Shown here: positions 9,913 to 19,297 of the stretch, piece by piece
Numbering within the stretch: position 1 is the stretch's first letter
How the letters are laid out: each line of letters opens with the position of its first letter
Assembly: GCF_017993425.1 (NCBI RefSeq)
Contig: NZ_JAGOMQ010000009.1
Coordinates: 52,316 to 116,315, forward strand
Direction of reading: 5' to 3'
DNA from: Amaricoccus sp.
Lineage (GTDB): Bacteria; Pseudomonadota; Alphaproteobacteria; Rhodobacterales; Rhodobacteraceae
DNA: 64,000 bases
Position numbers and translations under genes: made by a program
The notes under the pieces: generated by a model
What the model saw: only the letters and a program-made list of their open reading frames with translations
Database searches by the model: none
Told to the model about the DNA's origin: nothing

Positions 9913-10060
9913 GCGCCGCATCTTCGGTCCACGGCGCCTTACGCGCCGCATCTTCGGTCGGCGGCGTCTTGTAGCGCCGCATCTACAGTCCGCGGCGCGT
10001 GGCGCCGCATCTTCCGTCCGCGGCGCCTCCTGCGCCGCCGGTTCGGTCCCGGCGTCCGGG
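9913..10060. repeat. Tandem array of about 30-bp hairpin units
   Basis: Five head-to-tail units start at 9913, 9943, 9974, 10002 and 10032 (lengths 30, 31, 28, 30 and a degenerate 28). Each begins GCGCCGCATCT and ends near GCGGCGCC, so each unit is itself an inverted repeat. In the fourth, arms GGCGCCGC and GCGGCGCC flank an 11-base loop. The array fills the gap between the metallopeptidase stop (10116) and the DsbA-like start (9858), so it would lie in the leader of that transcript. Confidence 0.8.
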
Positions 10061-10115
10061 CGCCGCTGGCTCATTCAACGCGCCGGCGCCGAGGTTCCGT
10101 CTGCGGCGCCGCGGG

Positions 10116-11492
10116 TCAGTCCACGGCGCGGCGCGCCATGGTAAGCACGTCCTGCGCCCGGTTCCAGCCGGGCGAGCCGGTCGGCAACAACGCGCTGGCG
10201 CGCGTCGCGAGGCGGTAGGCGTCGTTGGGGCGACCCTCGAGCGTGAACCGCTCGGCGGTGGCGAGCGCGGCCTGCCCCTCGTTGCCGAGCCGCGCCTCGG
10301 CCAGCGCGAGGTCGCGCAGCACCTCCGGGTTGGCCCGGTCCGCCGCCTCGGCGCGGCGCAGGATCTCCGCCGCCTCCCGGGTGGCCGCAGGGTCGTCGAC
10401 GTTGAGGAGCGCCCGGCCAAGGCCGCCGAGGATCAGCGGGTCCTTCGGCGCAAGCCCCACGGCCCGGCGATATTCCTGCGCCGCCGCCCCCGCCTGCCCG
10501 GCCTCCAGCAGGAACTGCCCCTTGAGGTCGTGATAGTACGGATCGTCCGGCCGGACCGCGATCAGCGCATCCACGCTCGCGAGCGCCCGCCGGAGGCTCG
10601 GCTCGCGGTAATAGGCGACGGCCCGCGCCAGCATCGCCGGCTCCGAGGCGTCCGACGCCGGATAGGCCTTCAGCGTCTGCCCCGGCGTGTTGAGGAAGCC
10701 CTTGAACTTCGCCACCATCCGGGCGTGCCAGTAGACGTCCTCCGGGTCGGGCTCCGGCGGCGGCGGCAGCTTCGCCACCCGCTCCTCCAGGAGCGCGATG
10801 CGCTCCGACCAGAGCGGATGCGTGAGCGTATAGGCGTCCTGGCTTCCGGCGAGCAGCGCCTCCTGCCCGCGGAACAGCCGCAGCACGTCGAGCGCCGCCT
10901 CGGGGTCGCCCCCGGCGGCGGAGAGGTAGCGGATGCCGGCTTGGTCCGCGGCGGCCTCCTCGGCGCGGCTGTGGGCGAGCGCGGTGCGTAGCGCGGCGTT
11001 CTGGCTGCCGGCGATGATGGCGAGGCCGGCCTGCGGCGAGCCGGCGAGCGCCGCGGCCGCCGCCACGGCGGCGCCGACCGCAGCGATGCCGCGGGCCCCG
11101 CCGAGCGCCGCATCGCGGCGGGCGAGATGACCGCCGGCGATGTGGCCGATCTCGTGGGCCATGACGGCGCGCAGCTGGTCCACGGTCTTCAGCCTGGTCA
11201 CGAGGCCGGTGTTGATGAAGAGGTTCGACCCGCCGGCGACAAAGGCGTTCGGCTCGCGGTCGTTGATGATGTAGATGCGCACCGTCGCGGGATTGAGCCC
11301 GGCGGCGCGGATCATCGGATAGGCGAGCCGCTTCAGCGTCGCCTCGATCTCGGCGTCACGGATCAGCGATTGCGCCGTCGCCGCGGGCGCCGCGAGGGCG
11401 GCGAGCGCCACGAGGACCGCGGCGATCAGGATGCGTGCGGGCGCCAGCTCGATCTTCCCTCGGGTTGCGCCTTCGCGCGTTTTCTGCCTCAA
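10116..11492 (-). CDS. M48-family metallopeptidase with TPR-like C-terminus
   Basis: A secreted zinc peptidase of about 458 residues. A hydrophobic signal segment (I-L-I-A-A-V-L-V-A-L-A-A-L ending A-T-A-Q-S) is followed by the M48 domain with M-A-H-E-I-G-H-I-A-G-G-H (zinc motif H-E-x-x-H) and the third-ligand region H-S-R-A-E-E-A-A-A-D. The second half holds alanine-rich helical repeats resembling TPRs, as in BepA/YfgC-type periplasmic outer-membrane quality-control proteases. No ATG precedes the signal segment; TTG at 11492 is the best candidate, so the start is uncertain. It is divergent from the aminotransferase. Confidence 0.88.
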   Translation of the reverse strand: MRQKTREGATRGKIELAPARILIAAVLVALAALAAPAATAQSLIRDAEIEATLKRLAYPMIRAAGLNPATVRIYIINDREPNAFVAGGSNLFINTGLVTRLKTVDQLRAVMAHEIGHIAGGHLARRDAALGGARGIAAVGAAVAAAAALAGSPQAGLAIIAGSQNAALRTALAHSRAEEAAADQAGIRYLSAAGGDPEAALDVLRLFRGQEALLAGSQDAYTLTHPLWSERIALLEERVAKLPPPPEPDPEDVYWHARMVAKFKGFLNTPGQTLKAYPASDASEPAMLARAVAYYREPSLRRALASVDALIAVRPDDPYYHDLKGQFLLEAGQAGAAAQEYRRAVGLAPKDPLILGGLGRALLNVDDPAATREAAEILRRAEAADRANPEVLRDLALAEARLGNEGQAALATAERFTLEGRPNDAYRLATRASALLPTGSPGWNRAQDVLTMARRAVD

Positions 11493-11600
11493 CGCTTCGG
11501 AACGAAGCTTGGAGGCGCGCGGCGCCGAACTCAAGGCGAGCCGCGATCGATCCCCGGATTGTGATGGCGGCGCCGGCGCGCGGGCGAGGGGCGGAAGCGG

Positions 11601-12740
11601 ATGACCAGGATATCCCGGCGGGGCGAGGTCGACCCCTTCATCGTCATGGACGTCATGGAGGCGGCCCGGCGCGAGGAGGCGCGGGGGCGGTCGGTGATCC
11701 ATATGGAGGTCGGCCAGCCGGGGACGCCGGCGCCGCGCGCGGCGCGCGCGGCGCTGGCCCGCGCGATGGCGGCGGGCCCGCTCGGCTACACCGTGGCGCT
11801 GGGCCTGCCGGAGCTCCGGGCGCGCATCGCCCGGCTCTACCGCGACTGGTACGGGATCGACCTCGATCCGGGCCGGGTGGTGGTGACGGCCGGATCCTCC
11901 GCGGGCTTCGTGCTGGCCTTCACCAGCCTCTTCGACGCCGGCGACCGGGTGGCCATCGCGGAGCCGGGCTATCCGAGCTACCGCAACATCCTGCGCGCGC
12001 TCGACGTCGTCCCCGTCGGCGTGCCGGCCCACGCCGGGGACCGCTTCCAGCCGACCCCCGCCAGCCTGCCCGACGGACTCGCCGGCCTCCTTGTCGCGAG
12101 CCCCGCCAATCCGACCGGCTCGATGCTCGACCGGGCGGCGCTCGCGGCCCTGATCGGAGCCGTCCGGGAGCGCGGCCTCGCCTTCGTCTCGGACGAGATC
12201 TACCACGGCATCCAGTACGGCGCGCGGGCGGTGTCGGCGCTGGAGATCGACGACGACGTCTACGTCGTCAACTCGTTCTCCAAGTACTTCTCGATGACCG
12301 GCTGGCGCGTCGGCTGGCTGGTCGTCCCCGAGACGCACGTCCGCCGGGTCGAGCGGCTGGCGCAGAACCTCTTCATCTGCCCGCCCCATGCCAGCCAGGT
12401 GACGGCGCTGGCGGCGCTCGACGCCGTGGACGAGCTCGAGGCCAATGTCGGCGTCTACCGGGCGAACCGGGCGCTGCTGGTCGAGGGGCTCGGCGCCGCG
12501 GGGTTCCCGCGCTTCGCGCCGCCGGACGGGGCGTTCTACATCTACGCCGACGTCTCGGACCTGACGGACGACAGCGCGGCGCTGGCGCGGCGGCTCCTCG
12601 TCGAGGCGGGCGTGGCGGCGACCCCGGGGCTCGACTTCGACCCCGGCCGCGGGCGGCGCACGCTGCGCTTCTCCTATGCGGGGCCGACGGCGGACGTCGC
12701 CGAGGGGCTGCGGCGGCTGGCGGCCTGGTCGGCCGGCTGA
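11601..12740 (+). CDS. Class I/II PLP-dependent aminotransferase
   Basis: A 379-residue cytoplasmic fold-type I aminotransferase. The PLP lysine is K228 in N-S-F-S-K-Y-F-S-M-T-G-W-R, with the supporting A-S-P-A-N-P-T-G (N170) and S-D-E-I-Y-H-G (D198, Y201) motifs. The length and layout match the aspartate/alanine aminotransferase superfamily. The substrate cannot be deduced. It lies upstream of a DUF2277 gene and divergent from the M48 peptidase. Confidence 0.93.
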   Translation: MTRISRRGEVDPFIVMDVMEAARREEARGRSVIHMEVGQPGTPAPRAARAALARAMAAGPLGYTVALGLPELRARIARLYRDWYGIDLDPGRVVVTAGSSAGFVLAFTSLFDAGDRVAIAEPGYPSYRNILRALDVVPVGVPAHAGDRFQPTPASLPDGLAGLLVASPANPTGSMLDRAALAALIGAVRERGLAFVSDEIYHGIQYGARAVSALEIDDDVYVVNSFSKYFSMTGWRVGWLVVPETHVRRVERLAQNLFICPPHASQVTALAALDAVDELEANVGVYRANRALLVEGLGAAGFPRFAPPDGAFYIYADVSDLTDDSAALARRLLVEAGVAATPGLDFDPGRGRRTLRFSYAGPTADVAEGLRRLAAWSAG

Positions 12741-12814
12741 GGGGGGCGGCCCGGGTCGACAACCGCGCCGGCCGCGCCCATGTTCGGGCGCAGAGGCCAA
12801 CCGGGGAGAGCGCC

Positions 12815-13090
12815 ATGTGCCGCAACATTCGCCCGCTCCACAACTTCGAGCCGCCGGCGACGGATGACGAGATCCGGGCGGCGGCCTTGCAGTTCGTGCG
12901 CAAGATCAGCGGGTTCACCGCGCCCTCGCGCGCCAACGAGGCGGCGTTCGCCCGCGCCGTCGACGAGGTGGCCGGCGCGTCGCGCCGCCTCCTCGCCGGC
13001 CTGACCACCGCCGCCGCCCCCCGCGACCGCGACGTCGAGGCCGCGCGGGCCCGCGAGCGCTCGCGCCTCCGCTTCGCCCGCGAGGCCTGA
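12815..13090 (+). CDS. DUF2277 family protein
   Basis: A 91-residue protein beginning M-C-R-N-I-R-P-L-H-N-F-E-P-P-A-T, the signature of DUF2277. Two helices with Arg-rich segments follow. There is no signal peptide. GGGGAGAG precedes the ATG at a suitable distance. Function unknown; family members are small cytoplasmic proteins whose conserved N-terminal Cys and Asn residues suggest nucleic acid or metal contact, but this is unproven. Confidence 0.88.
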   Translation: MCRNIRPLHNFEPPATDDEIRAAALQFVRKISGFTAPSRANEAAFARAVDEVAGASRRLLAGLTTAAAPRDRDVEAARARERSRLRFAREA

Positions 13091-13234
13091 GGAGCGCCGA
13101 CGCACGAGGCTGGACTCTGGCGCGGTTGCGCTTCGCGCGCCGGCCCGACGGCCGCAGGCCCTCCGGACCGGTGGATTTGCGCCGCGACAGGCGCCATCGT
13201 GCCGGGCGACTCGCGGGGCGCACGAGGAGGCGGC

Positions 13235-13888
13235 ATGAAGAGGGCGATCAGACCGGAGGAGGCGGCGGAGCTGGTGCCGGACGGCGCCCGCGTGCTGGTG
13301 GGCGGCTTCATGGGGGTCGGCTCGCCGCACCGGGTCATCGACGCGCTGGTCGCGCGCGGGGCGAAGGGGCTGACGCTCATCTGCAACGACACGGCGATGC
13401 CGGGCGTCGGCGTCGCCAAGCTCGTCACGGCGCGGGCCCTCCGCGAGGTGATCGCCTCGCATATCGGGCTCAATCCCGAGACGCAGAAGCAGATGATCGC
13501 CGGCGAGATCGAGGTCGAGCTGGTCCCGCAGGGCACGCTCGTCGAGCGCATCCGCGCCGGCGGCGTCGGGCTCGGCGGCGTGCTGACCCCGACCGGGCTC
13601 GGGACGCCGGTCGAGGACGGCAAGCAGGTCGTCGAGGTCGAGGGCCGGCGCTTCCTGCTCGAGACGCCGATCCGCGCCGACGTCGCGCTGATCGGCTGCC
13701 ACCAGGCCGACTACGCCGGCAACATCAGCTACCTGCTGACGGCGCAGAACTTCAATCCGGTGATGGCGATGGCGGCGGACGTGGTGATCGCCGAGCCGAC
13801 CCACATCCTGCCGGTCGGCATGATCACCCCCGACGCTGTGAGGACGCCGGGGGTGCTGATCGACCATCTCGTCGGGAGGGCGGCGTGA
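13235..13888 (+). CDS. atoD: Acyl-CoA:acetate/3-ketoacid CoA-transferase alpha subunit
   Basis: A 217-residue subunit of a type I CoA-transferase, which moves CoA between acetoacetate or short-chain acids and an acyl-CoA. It carries G-G-F-M-G-V-G near the N-terminus, the conserved S-H-I-G-L-N-P-E-T and V-P-Q-G-T-L-x-E-R-I-R-A-G-G, and T-P-T-G-L-G-T, and is close to E. coli AtoD throughout. GAGGAGGCGGC precedes the ATG at 13235, favouring it over an earlier in-frame start. Its stop overlaps the start of the beta subunit. Confidence 0.93.
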   Translation: MKRAIRPEEAAELVPDGARVLVGGFMGVGSPHRVIDALVARGAKGLTLICNDTAMPGVGVAKLVTARALREVIASHIGLNPETQKQMIAGEIEVELVPQGTLVERIRAGGVGLGGVLTPTGLGTPVEDGKQVVEVEGRRFLLETPIRADVALIGCHQADYAGNISYLLTAQNFNPVMAMAADVVIAEPTHILPVGMITPDAVRTPGVLIDHLVGRAA

Positions 13889-14538
13889 TGGACGCCAAGG
13901 AGCTGATCGCGCGGCGGGTGGCGGCGGAGATCCGGCCGGGGATGCTCGTCAACCTCGGCATCGGCCTGCCGAGCCTCGTCGCCAACTACGTCCCCCGCGA
14001 GCGCGACGTCTACTTCCAGGCCGAGAACGGGGTGATCGGCCTCGGCGCCCGGCCGCCGGAGGGGATGGAGGAGCCCGACCTGACCGACGCCGGCGGCGGC
14101 TTCGTCACCGCGCTGCCGGGCGCGGCCTCGATCGACAGCGCCATCAGCTTCGGGCTGATCCGCGGCGGGCACCTCGACATGACGGTCCTCGGCGGGCTCC
14201 AGGTCGACGAGCGCGGCTATCTCGCCAACTGGATGGTGCCGGGCCGGATGGTCCCCGGCATGGGCGGCGCGATGGACCTCGTCGCGGGCGCAAAGCGCGT
14301 CGTGGTGGCGATGGTCCACAGCGCCAGGGGCGAGGCTAAGATCGTGCCCGCCTGCGCGCTGCCGCTGACCGCGGCGCGGCGGGTCAGCCTCATCGTCACC
14401 GAGATGGCGGTGATCGAGCCCACCGACGCCGGCCTCGTGCTGCGCGAGCGCGGCCCCGGGGTCGCCGTCGCCGACATCCTCGCCGCCACCGCTGCCCGGC
14501 TGATCGTCGGCGACGAGGTGCCGGAGATGCGCCTCTGA
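13888..14538 (+). CDS. atoA: Acyl-CoA:acetate/3-ketoacid CoA-transferase beta subunit
   Basis: A 216-residue partner of the upstream subunit. The catalytic glutamate, which forms the CoA thioester, is E46 in Q-A-E-N-G-V-I-G-L-G. Other family stretches are N-L-G-I-G-L-P-S-L-V and G-G-A-M-D-L-V-A-G-A-K-R-V-V-V. It starts one base into the previous stop (ATG within GTGATG), so it is translationally coupled. Together they support use of acetoacetate or beta-ketoacids in ketone or PHB turnover. No thiolase is nearby. Confidence 0.94.
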   Translation: MDAKELIARRVAAEIRPGMLVNLGIGLPSLVANYVPRERDVYFQAENGVIGLGARPPEGMEEPDLTDAGGGFVTALPGAASIDSAISFGLIRGGHLDMTVLGGLQVDERGYLANWMVPGRMVPGMGGAMDLVAGAKRVVVAMVHSARGEAKIVPACALPLTAARRVSLIVTEMAVIEPTDAGLVLRERGPGVAVADILAATAARLIVGDEVPEMRL

Positions 14539-14895
14539 GAGGCCTCAGCGAAAGGCCTGACGCGGAGCGGACCGAAGCGGGCGAGGATGCGGGGGCGCGC
14601 GGCCAACACGCGTGTTATCAGGATCAACACACTGGAATATATTGATGTTCCGATTCCTGTTCATCCGATGGCAAGAAAGGTTGAGGCGCCGGAAACCTTC
14701 AGGACGCGGGGTTTGCAGGGTTCTCTCTGAGCCCCCGCTGCAAACTTCGCCCCAAAGCGCCTTGAAATTCCGACCAAAACGGCCGGCTTTCGCCGTTCGC
14801 GCGAAAATGACCCGGGCGGGGCCCGCGGTCCCTTGACCCCGGCCCGCGCCGCGCCGACAAAGGCCCGCCCGTGGCATCACGAAGGAGTAGAGCGG
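14539..14895. other. Gene-free region upstream of the DUF3141 operon
   Basis: This 357-bp stretch is richer in A+T than its flanks. It holds a perfect 12-bp palindrome AACACGCGTGTT (14605-14616) followed by TATATTGATG-like sequence, and GAAGGAG just before the DUF3141 start. No convincing open frame matches coding composition. It probably contains the promoter and operator of the DUF3141-ackA-fabI operon. No rho-independent terminator for atoA was recognised. Confidence 0.5.
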
Positions 14896-17085
14896 ATGGC
14901 CCCGACCCCGCCGCCGACCGCGCCGAACCCGATGGCCGTCGCGGAATACTGGATGGACGCGTGGCAGCGCTCGGTCCTCTTTCTCGACGTGATGCGCCAG
15001 CGCGCCGTCCAGTACGAGGCGCACGCCGCCGAGGCGGCCCCGAACGTCCTCTCCTACGACGCCGAGCTCGTCCTCGACGGCCGGCGGCTGGAGCGGCCCG
15101 CCAACTACCTCCTCGCCCGGATCACGCCGCCCGAGGGCGTCGAGATCGACCCGAGGAAGCGCCCCTTCGTCATCGTCGACCCGCGCGCCGGCCATGGGCC
15201 GGGCATCGGCGGCTTCAAGGCCGACAGCGAGATCGGCGTGGCGATGCGCGCCGGCCACCCGGCCTACTTCATCGGCTTCCTGCCCGATCCGGTCCCCGGC
15301 CAGACCATCCTCGACGTCGCCGCCGTCGAGGCCGTCTTCCTCGAGACCGTGATCGCGCGCCACCCCGAGGCCGACGGCAAGCCCTGCGTCATCGGCAACT
15401 GCCAAGCCGGCTGGGCGGTCATGCTGCTCGCCGCGCTGCGGCCGGAGCTGTTCGGGCCGATCATCGTCGCCGGCGCGCCGCTCTCCTACTGGGCCGGCGT
15501 GCGCGGCGAGAACCCGATGCGCTACTCGGGCGGCCTCCTCGGCGGCTCGTGGCTGACGGCGCTCGCGGGCGATCTCGGCGCGGGCGTCTTCGACGGCGCG
15601 GCGCTGGTGCAGAACTTCGAGAACCAGAACCCGGCCAACACGCTCTGGACCAAGCAGTACAACCTCTGGTCCAGGATCGACACCGAGCCCGAGCGCTACC
15701 TCGAGTTCGAGAAGTGGTGGAACGCCCACGTCACGCTGAACGCCGCCGAGATGCAGTGGATCGTCGACAACCTCTTCGTCGGCAACCACCTCGCCGCCGG
15801 CGACATCCGCGACACGGACGGGACGGCGATCGACCTGCGCTCGATCCGCTCGCCCATCGTGGTCTTCTGCTCGAAAGGCGACAACATCACGCCTCCCCAG
15901 CAGGCGCTCGACTGGATCCTCGACCTCTACGACAACGTCGACGACATCCGCGCCTGGGGCCAGACCATCGTCTACACCATCCACGACCAGGTCGGGCATC
16001 TCGGCATCTTCGTCTCCGGCGGCGTGGCCCGGAAGGAGCACGACGAGTTCGCCTCCAACATCGACCTGATCGACTGCCTGCCCCCCGGCCTCTACGAGGC
16101 GGTGCTGACGCCCAAGGGCGAGGCGGTCGCCAATCCCGACCTCGTGACCGGAGAATGGGTGATGCGCTGCGAGGCGCGCACCCTCGACGACATCCGGGCG
16201 CTCGGCTGCAACGACCTCGCCGACGAGCGCAAGTTCGAGGCCGCCGCCCGGCTCTCCGAGATCAACCTCGCGCTCTACCGCGCCTTCGCCCAGCCCGCCG
16301 TCCGCGCCCTGGCCTCGCCGCCCGCGGCCGAGGCCATGCGGCGGATGCATCCGCTGCGCATGTCCTACGAGGTGTTCGGCCCGCGCAATCCCTGGCTGAG
16401 CCGGATCGGCGAGCTTGCGGCGCGGGTGCGCGACCACCGCCGCGCCGTGCGGCCCGACAACCCGCTCGTCGCGGCGCAGGACGCGATCTCGCGCCAGATC
16501 GTCGACGGCCTCGACGCCTGGCGGCGCTGCGCCGAGAAGGTGTCGGAGGAAGCCTTCCACGCCTTCTACGGCGCGCCCGCCGTGCAGGCCGCGCTCGGGG
16601 TCGAGGCCGACGCCGAACCGCCGCGCAAGGCGGCGCGGAGCGCGCTCCACAAGGCGCTGACCGCCCGCCGCATCGAGGAGCTGCGCGCGGCCATCCCGCA
16701 GGGCGGCATGGCCGCGGCGCTGGCCCGCGCGCTCATCTATGTCGCAATGCCGCGCAAGTCGGTCGACGAGCGGAGCTTCGCCGCGATCGTGCGGATGCGC
16801 GACGCGACGCCGCAGCACCGCCGCATGACGCTCGCCGACTTCAAGCAGCTGATCCGCGAGCAGTATCTGATGCTGCTGATCGACGAGGACGCCGCGCTGG
16901 CCGCCCTGCCCGGCCTGCTGCCGGAATCGATGGAGGAGCGGCGCGCCGGCCTCGCCGTGGTGCGCGAGGTCATCGAGGCGAGCGGCGCGCCCGGCGACGC
17001 GCCGGCGGCGCGGCTCAGGCAGATCGCCACCCTCTTCGGCGTGGCGCCGGAGGTGGTCCGCCTGCCGGGACGCCGGGCCTCCTGA
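14896..17085 (+). CDS. DUF3141 PhaC-like alpha/beta-hydrolase protein
   Basis: A 729-residue cytoplasmic protein of the DUF3141 family. The alpha/beta-hydrolase core has a Cys nucleophile elbow G-N-C-Q-A-G (167-172), comparable with the lipase-box of PHA synthases. Further on come [10 protein letters not shown] (acid residue) and D-Q-V-G-H-L-G-I (His), so a Cys-Asp-His triad is visible. The C-terminal 300 residues are helical and unassigned. GAAGGAG precedes the ATG at 14896. ackA begins 7 bp after the stop. Family members often sit with acetate kinase and FabI, and the reaction is unproven; a role in polyhydroxyalkanoate or acyl handling is inferred. Confidence 0.85.
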   Translation: MAPTPPPTAPNPMAVAEYWMDAWQRSVLFLDVMRQRAVQYEAHAAEAAPNVLSYDAELVLDGRRLERPANYLLARITPPEGVEIDPRKRPFVIVDPRAGHGPGIGGFKADSEIGVAMRAGHPAYFIGFLPDPVPGQTILDVAAVEAVFLETVIARHPEADGKPCVIGNCQAGWAVMLLAALRPELFGPIIVAGAPLSYWAGVRGENPMRYSGGLLGGSWLTALAGDLGAGVFDGAALVQNFENQNPANTLWTKQYNLWSRIDTEPERYLEFEKWWNAHVTLNAAEMQWIVDNLFVGNHLAAGDIRDTDGTAIDLRSIRSPIVVFCSKGDNITPPQQALDWILDLYDNVDDIRAWGQTIVYTIHDQVGHLGIFVSGGVARKEHDEFASNIDLIDCLPPGLYEAVLTPKGEAVANPDLVTGEWVMRCEARTLDDIRALGCNDLADERKFEAAARLSEINLALYRAFAQPAVRALASPPAAEAMRRMHPLRMSYEVFGPRNPWLSRIGELAARVRDHRRAVRPDNPLVAAQDAISRQIVDGLDAWRRCAEKVSEEAFHAFYGAPAVQAALGVEADAEPPRKAARSALHKALTARRIEELRAAIPQGGMAAALARALIYVAMPRKSVDERSFAAIVRMRDATPQHRRMTLADFKQLIREQYLMLLIDEDAALAALPGLLPESMEERRAGLAVVREVIEASGAPGDAPAARLRQIATLFGVAPEVVRLPGRRAS

Positions 17086-17092
17086 TCGCGGC

Positions 17093-18265
17093 ATGGACGC
17101 CATCCTCGTCGTCAACGCCGGCTCGTCGAGCCTGAAGTTCCAGATCTTCGGCGTCCGCGCCGGCGCGCTCGAGCGCCGGGTCCGCGGGCAGGTCGACGGG
17201 ATCGGGGTGCGCCCGCGGCTGCGCGCCGCCGACGCCGCCGGCGTCGTGCTGATCGACCGCGCCCAGGCGCCGGCCGAGATCCCCGACCTCCCCGCGGCGA
17301 TCGGGGCGACGCGCGAATGGCTCGCGAGCCTCGGCGGCTTCGAGCTGCAAGCGATAGGCCACCGCGTCGTGCACGGCGGCCCCGACTTCGACCGGCCGGT
17401 GCGGATCGACGAGGCCATCCTCGAGCGGCTGGCGCGGTTCCAGACCCTCGCGCCGCTGCACCAGCCGAACAACCTCGCGCCGATCCGGCTCGCGATGGAG
17501 ATCGCGCCCGAGGTCCCGCAGGTCGCCTGCTTCGACACCGCCTTCCACCGCGGCCATGCCGACTACACCGACTGCTACGCGATCCCCCGCGCGCTCTACG
17601 ACGAGGGCGTGCGCCGCTACGGCTTCCACGGCCTCAGCTACGAATACGTCGCCGAGCGCCTGCGCGAGGTCGCCCCCGAGGTCGCCGACGGCCGGGTGAT
17701 CGTCGCCCATCTCGGCAGCGGCGCCTCGATGTGCGCGCTGGCGCAGGGGCGCAGCGTCGAGAGCACGATGGGCTTCACCGCCCTCGACGGCCTGCCGATG
17801 GGGACGCGCCCCGGCCAGCTCGACCCCGGCGTGGTGCTGCACCTCATCGAGGAGAAGGGGATGGCGCCGGCCGAGGTCACCCGGCTCCTCTACAACGCCT
17901 CCGGCCTCAAGGGCCTCTCCGGCGTCTCCAACGACATGCGCGACCTCCTCGCCAGCGACGCGCCCGGCGCCGCCTTCGCCATCGAGCATTTCACCCATCG
18001 CTGCGGCCTCCTCGCCGGGCAGCTCGCCGCGGCGCTGCAGGGCCTCGACGCCTTCGTCTTCACCGCCGGGATCGGCGAGCATTCGCCCGAGATCCGCGCC
18101 CGCATCGCCGGCCGGCTCGGCTGGCTCGGGGCGACCCTCGACGCGGCCGCGAACGAGGCCGGCGCGCTCCGCATCTCGACCCCGGAGAGCCGGGTCGCGC
18201 TCCTCGTCGTGCCGACCGACGAGGAGCTGATGATCGCCCGCCACACCCTGGCGCTGGTCGGCTGA
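17093..18265 (+). CDS. ackA: Acetate kinase
   Basis: A 390-residue enzyme interconverting acetate plus ATP and acetyl phosphate. It begins with [12 protein letters not shown], the first phosphate motif, and contains [16 protein letters not shown], the [11 protein letters not shown] region and [10 protein letters not shown]. The length is normal. It is co-transcribed with the DUF3141 gene and fabI. The usual partner phosphate acetyltransferase is not in this operon. Confidence 0.97.
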   Translation: MDAILVVNAGSSSLKFQIFGVRAGALERRVRGQVDGIGVRPRLRAADAAGVVLIDRAQAPAEIPDLPAAIGATREWLASLGGFELQAIGHRVVHGGPDFDRPVRIDEAILERLARFQTLAPLHQPNNLAPIRLAMEIAPEVPQVACFDTAFHRGHADYTDCYAIPRALYDEGVRRYGFHGLSYEYVAERLREVAPEVADGRVIVAHLGSGASMCALAQGRSVESTMGFTALDGLPMGTRPGQLDPGVVLHLIEEKGMAPAEVTRLLYNASGLKGLSGVSNDMRDLLASDAPGAAFAIEHFTHRCGLLAGQLAAALQGLDAFVFTAGIGEHSPEIRARIAGRLGWLGATLDAAANEAGALRISTPESRVALLVVPTDEELMIARHTLALVG

Positions 18266-18282
18266 GTCACGAGGAGACGCGA

Positions 18283-19068
18283 ATGTCGATTCCCGCCGCC
18301 AAGGCGAAGTTCCTCGACGGCAAGCGCGGGCTGGTCGTCGGCATCGCCAACGACAGCTCGATCGCCTGGGGCTGCGCCCGGGCGTTCCGCGCCTTCGGCG
18401 CCGAGCTCGCCGTCACCTATCTCAACGACCGGGCGAAGCCCCATGTCGAGCCGCTGGCCCGCGAGGTCGAGGCCCCGATCTTCCTGCCGATGGACGTGAT
18501 GGCCGAGGGCCAGCTCGAGGCGGTGTTCGAGCGCATCCGCGCCGAGTGGGGCCGGCTCGACTTCGTGGTCCACTCGATCGCCTTCTCGACGAAGGAGGCC
18601 CTCGGCGGCCGCGTCACTGACTGCCCGCGCGACGGCTTCGCCACGACGATGGACGTCTCGGTCTGGTCCTTCCTGCGCATGGCCCATCTCGCCGAGCCGC
18701 TGATGACGGAGGGCGGCGCGCTCTTCACCATGACCTACTACGGCTCCGAGAAGGTGGTGGAGAACTACAACATCATGGGCGTCGCCAAGGCCGCCCTCGA
18801 ATCCGCCGTGCGCTACGTCGCCGCCGAGCTCGGCCCCAAGGGCATCCGCGTCCACGCCATCTCCCCCGGGCCGCTGGCCACCCGCGCCGCCTCTGGCATC
18901 CCCGAGTTCGACGAGCTGCTCGAGAAGGCCAAGGTGAAATCCCCGGCGCGCGCCCTCGTCGACATCGACGACGTCGGCGCCGCCTGCGCCTTCCTCGCCC
19001 ACGACGCCGCCCGCCTGATCACCGGCCAGACCCTCTACATCGACGGCGGATACAACATCATCGACTGA
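18283..19068 (+). CDS. fabI: Enoyl-ACP reductase (NADH)
   Basis: A 261-residue short-chain dehydrogenase-type enoyl-ACP reductase, the last step of each fatty acid elongation cycle. It has the FabI nucleotide motif G-I-A-N-D-S-S-I-A-W-G, V-H-S-I-A-F, the Y-(x6)-K catalytic pattern in Y-N-I-M-G-V-A-K, and S-P-G-P-L-A-T-R-A-A-S-G-I. GAGGAG sits before the ATG at 18283, 17 bp after ackA. A second fabI elsewhere in the genome is possible, because copies in this operon type are often paralogues. Confidence 0.95.
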   Translation: MSIPAAKAKFLDGKRGLVVGIANDSSIAWGCARAFRAFGAELAVTYLNDRAKPHVEPLAREVEAPIFLPMDVMAEGQLEAVFERIRAEWGRLDFVVHSIAFSTKEALGGRVTDCPRDGFATTMDVSVWSFLRMAHLAEPLMTEGGALFTMTYYGSEKVVENYNIMGVAKAALESAVRYVAAELGPKGIRVHAISPGPLATRAASGIPEFDELLEKAKVKSPARALVDIDDVGAACAFLAHDAARLITGQTLYIDGGYNIID

Positions 19069-19144
19069 GCCCGTCTCCGGGTCGCCTCGGACGGCCGCCG
19101 CGCCCGACCTTCCGCGTCGGCGTCGGCGGCTGCGCCCGGCGACA

Positions 19145-19252
19145 CCGGGTTCGCGAGCGGCAAGGCCGGCCCCGCGGCGGCGCCCGCCGGGAGACATGCG
19201 CATGTCTCCCGGCCCGACGCGGAGCGGCCGGGCGGGGACGGCGGAACCTCGA
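19145..19252 (+). repeat. Dispersed hairpin repeat, copy A (partial)
   Basis: Contains a perfect 26-bp palindrome at 19187-19212 with arm CCGGGAGACATGC and its complement, then GACGCGGAGCG and GGCGGAACCTCG. The same order occurs at 61930 and 63832. This copy lacks the later GCGCCGC hairpin and A+T-rich tail found in copies C-E. It lies just downstream of fabI. Confidence 0.85.
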
Positions 19253-19256
19253 CCCC

Positions 19257-19273
19257 TGTCCCGCTGTGGGACA
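19257..19273 (+). terminator. Possible terminator downstream of fabI
   Basis: A short stem TGTCCC / GGGACA with loop GCTGT, followed by TTTTCTC. It has the shape of a weak rho-independent terminator and lies 189 bp after the fabI stop, inside the repeat-rich gap. The stem is only six pairs, so the function is tentative. Confidence 0.35.
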
Positions 19274-19297
19274 TTTTCTCCGGCGGCTCGCCCGGCC

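Noticed and set aside
9913..10060. CRISPR array
   Set aside because: Units are directly adjacent with no unique spacers, and no cas genes are near. The same holds for 60253-60402.
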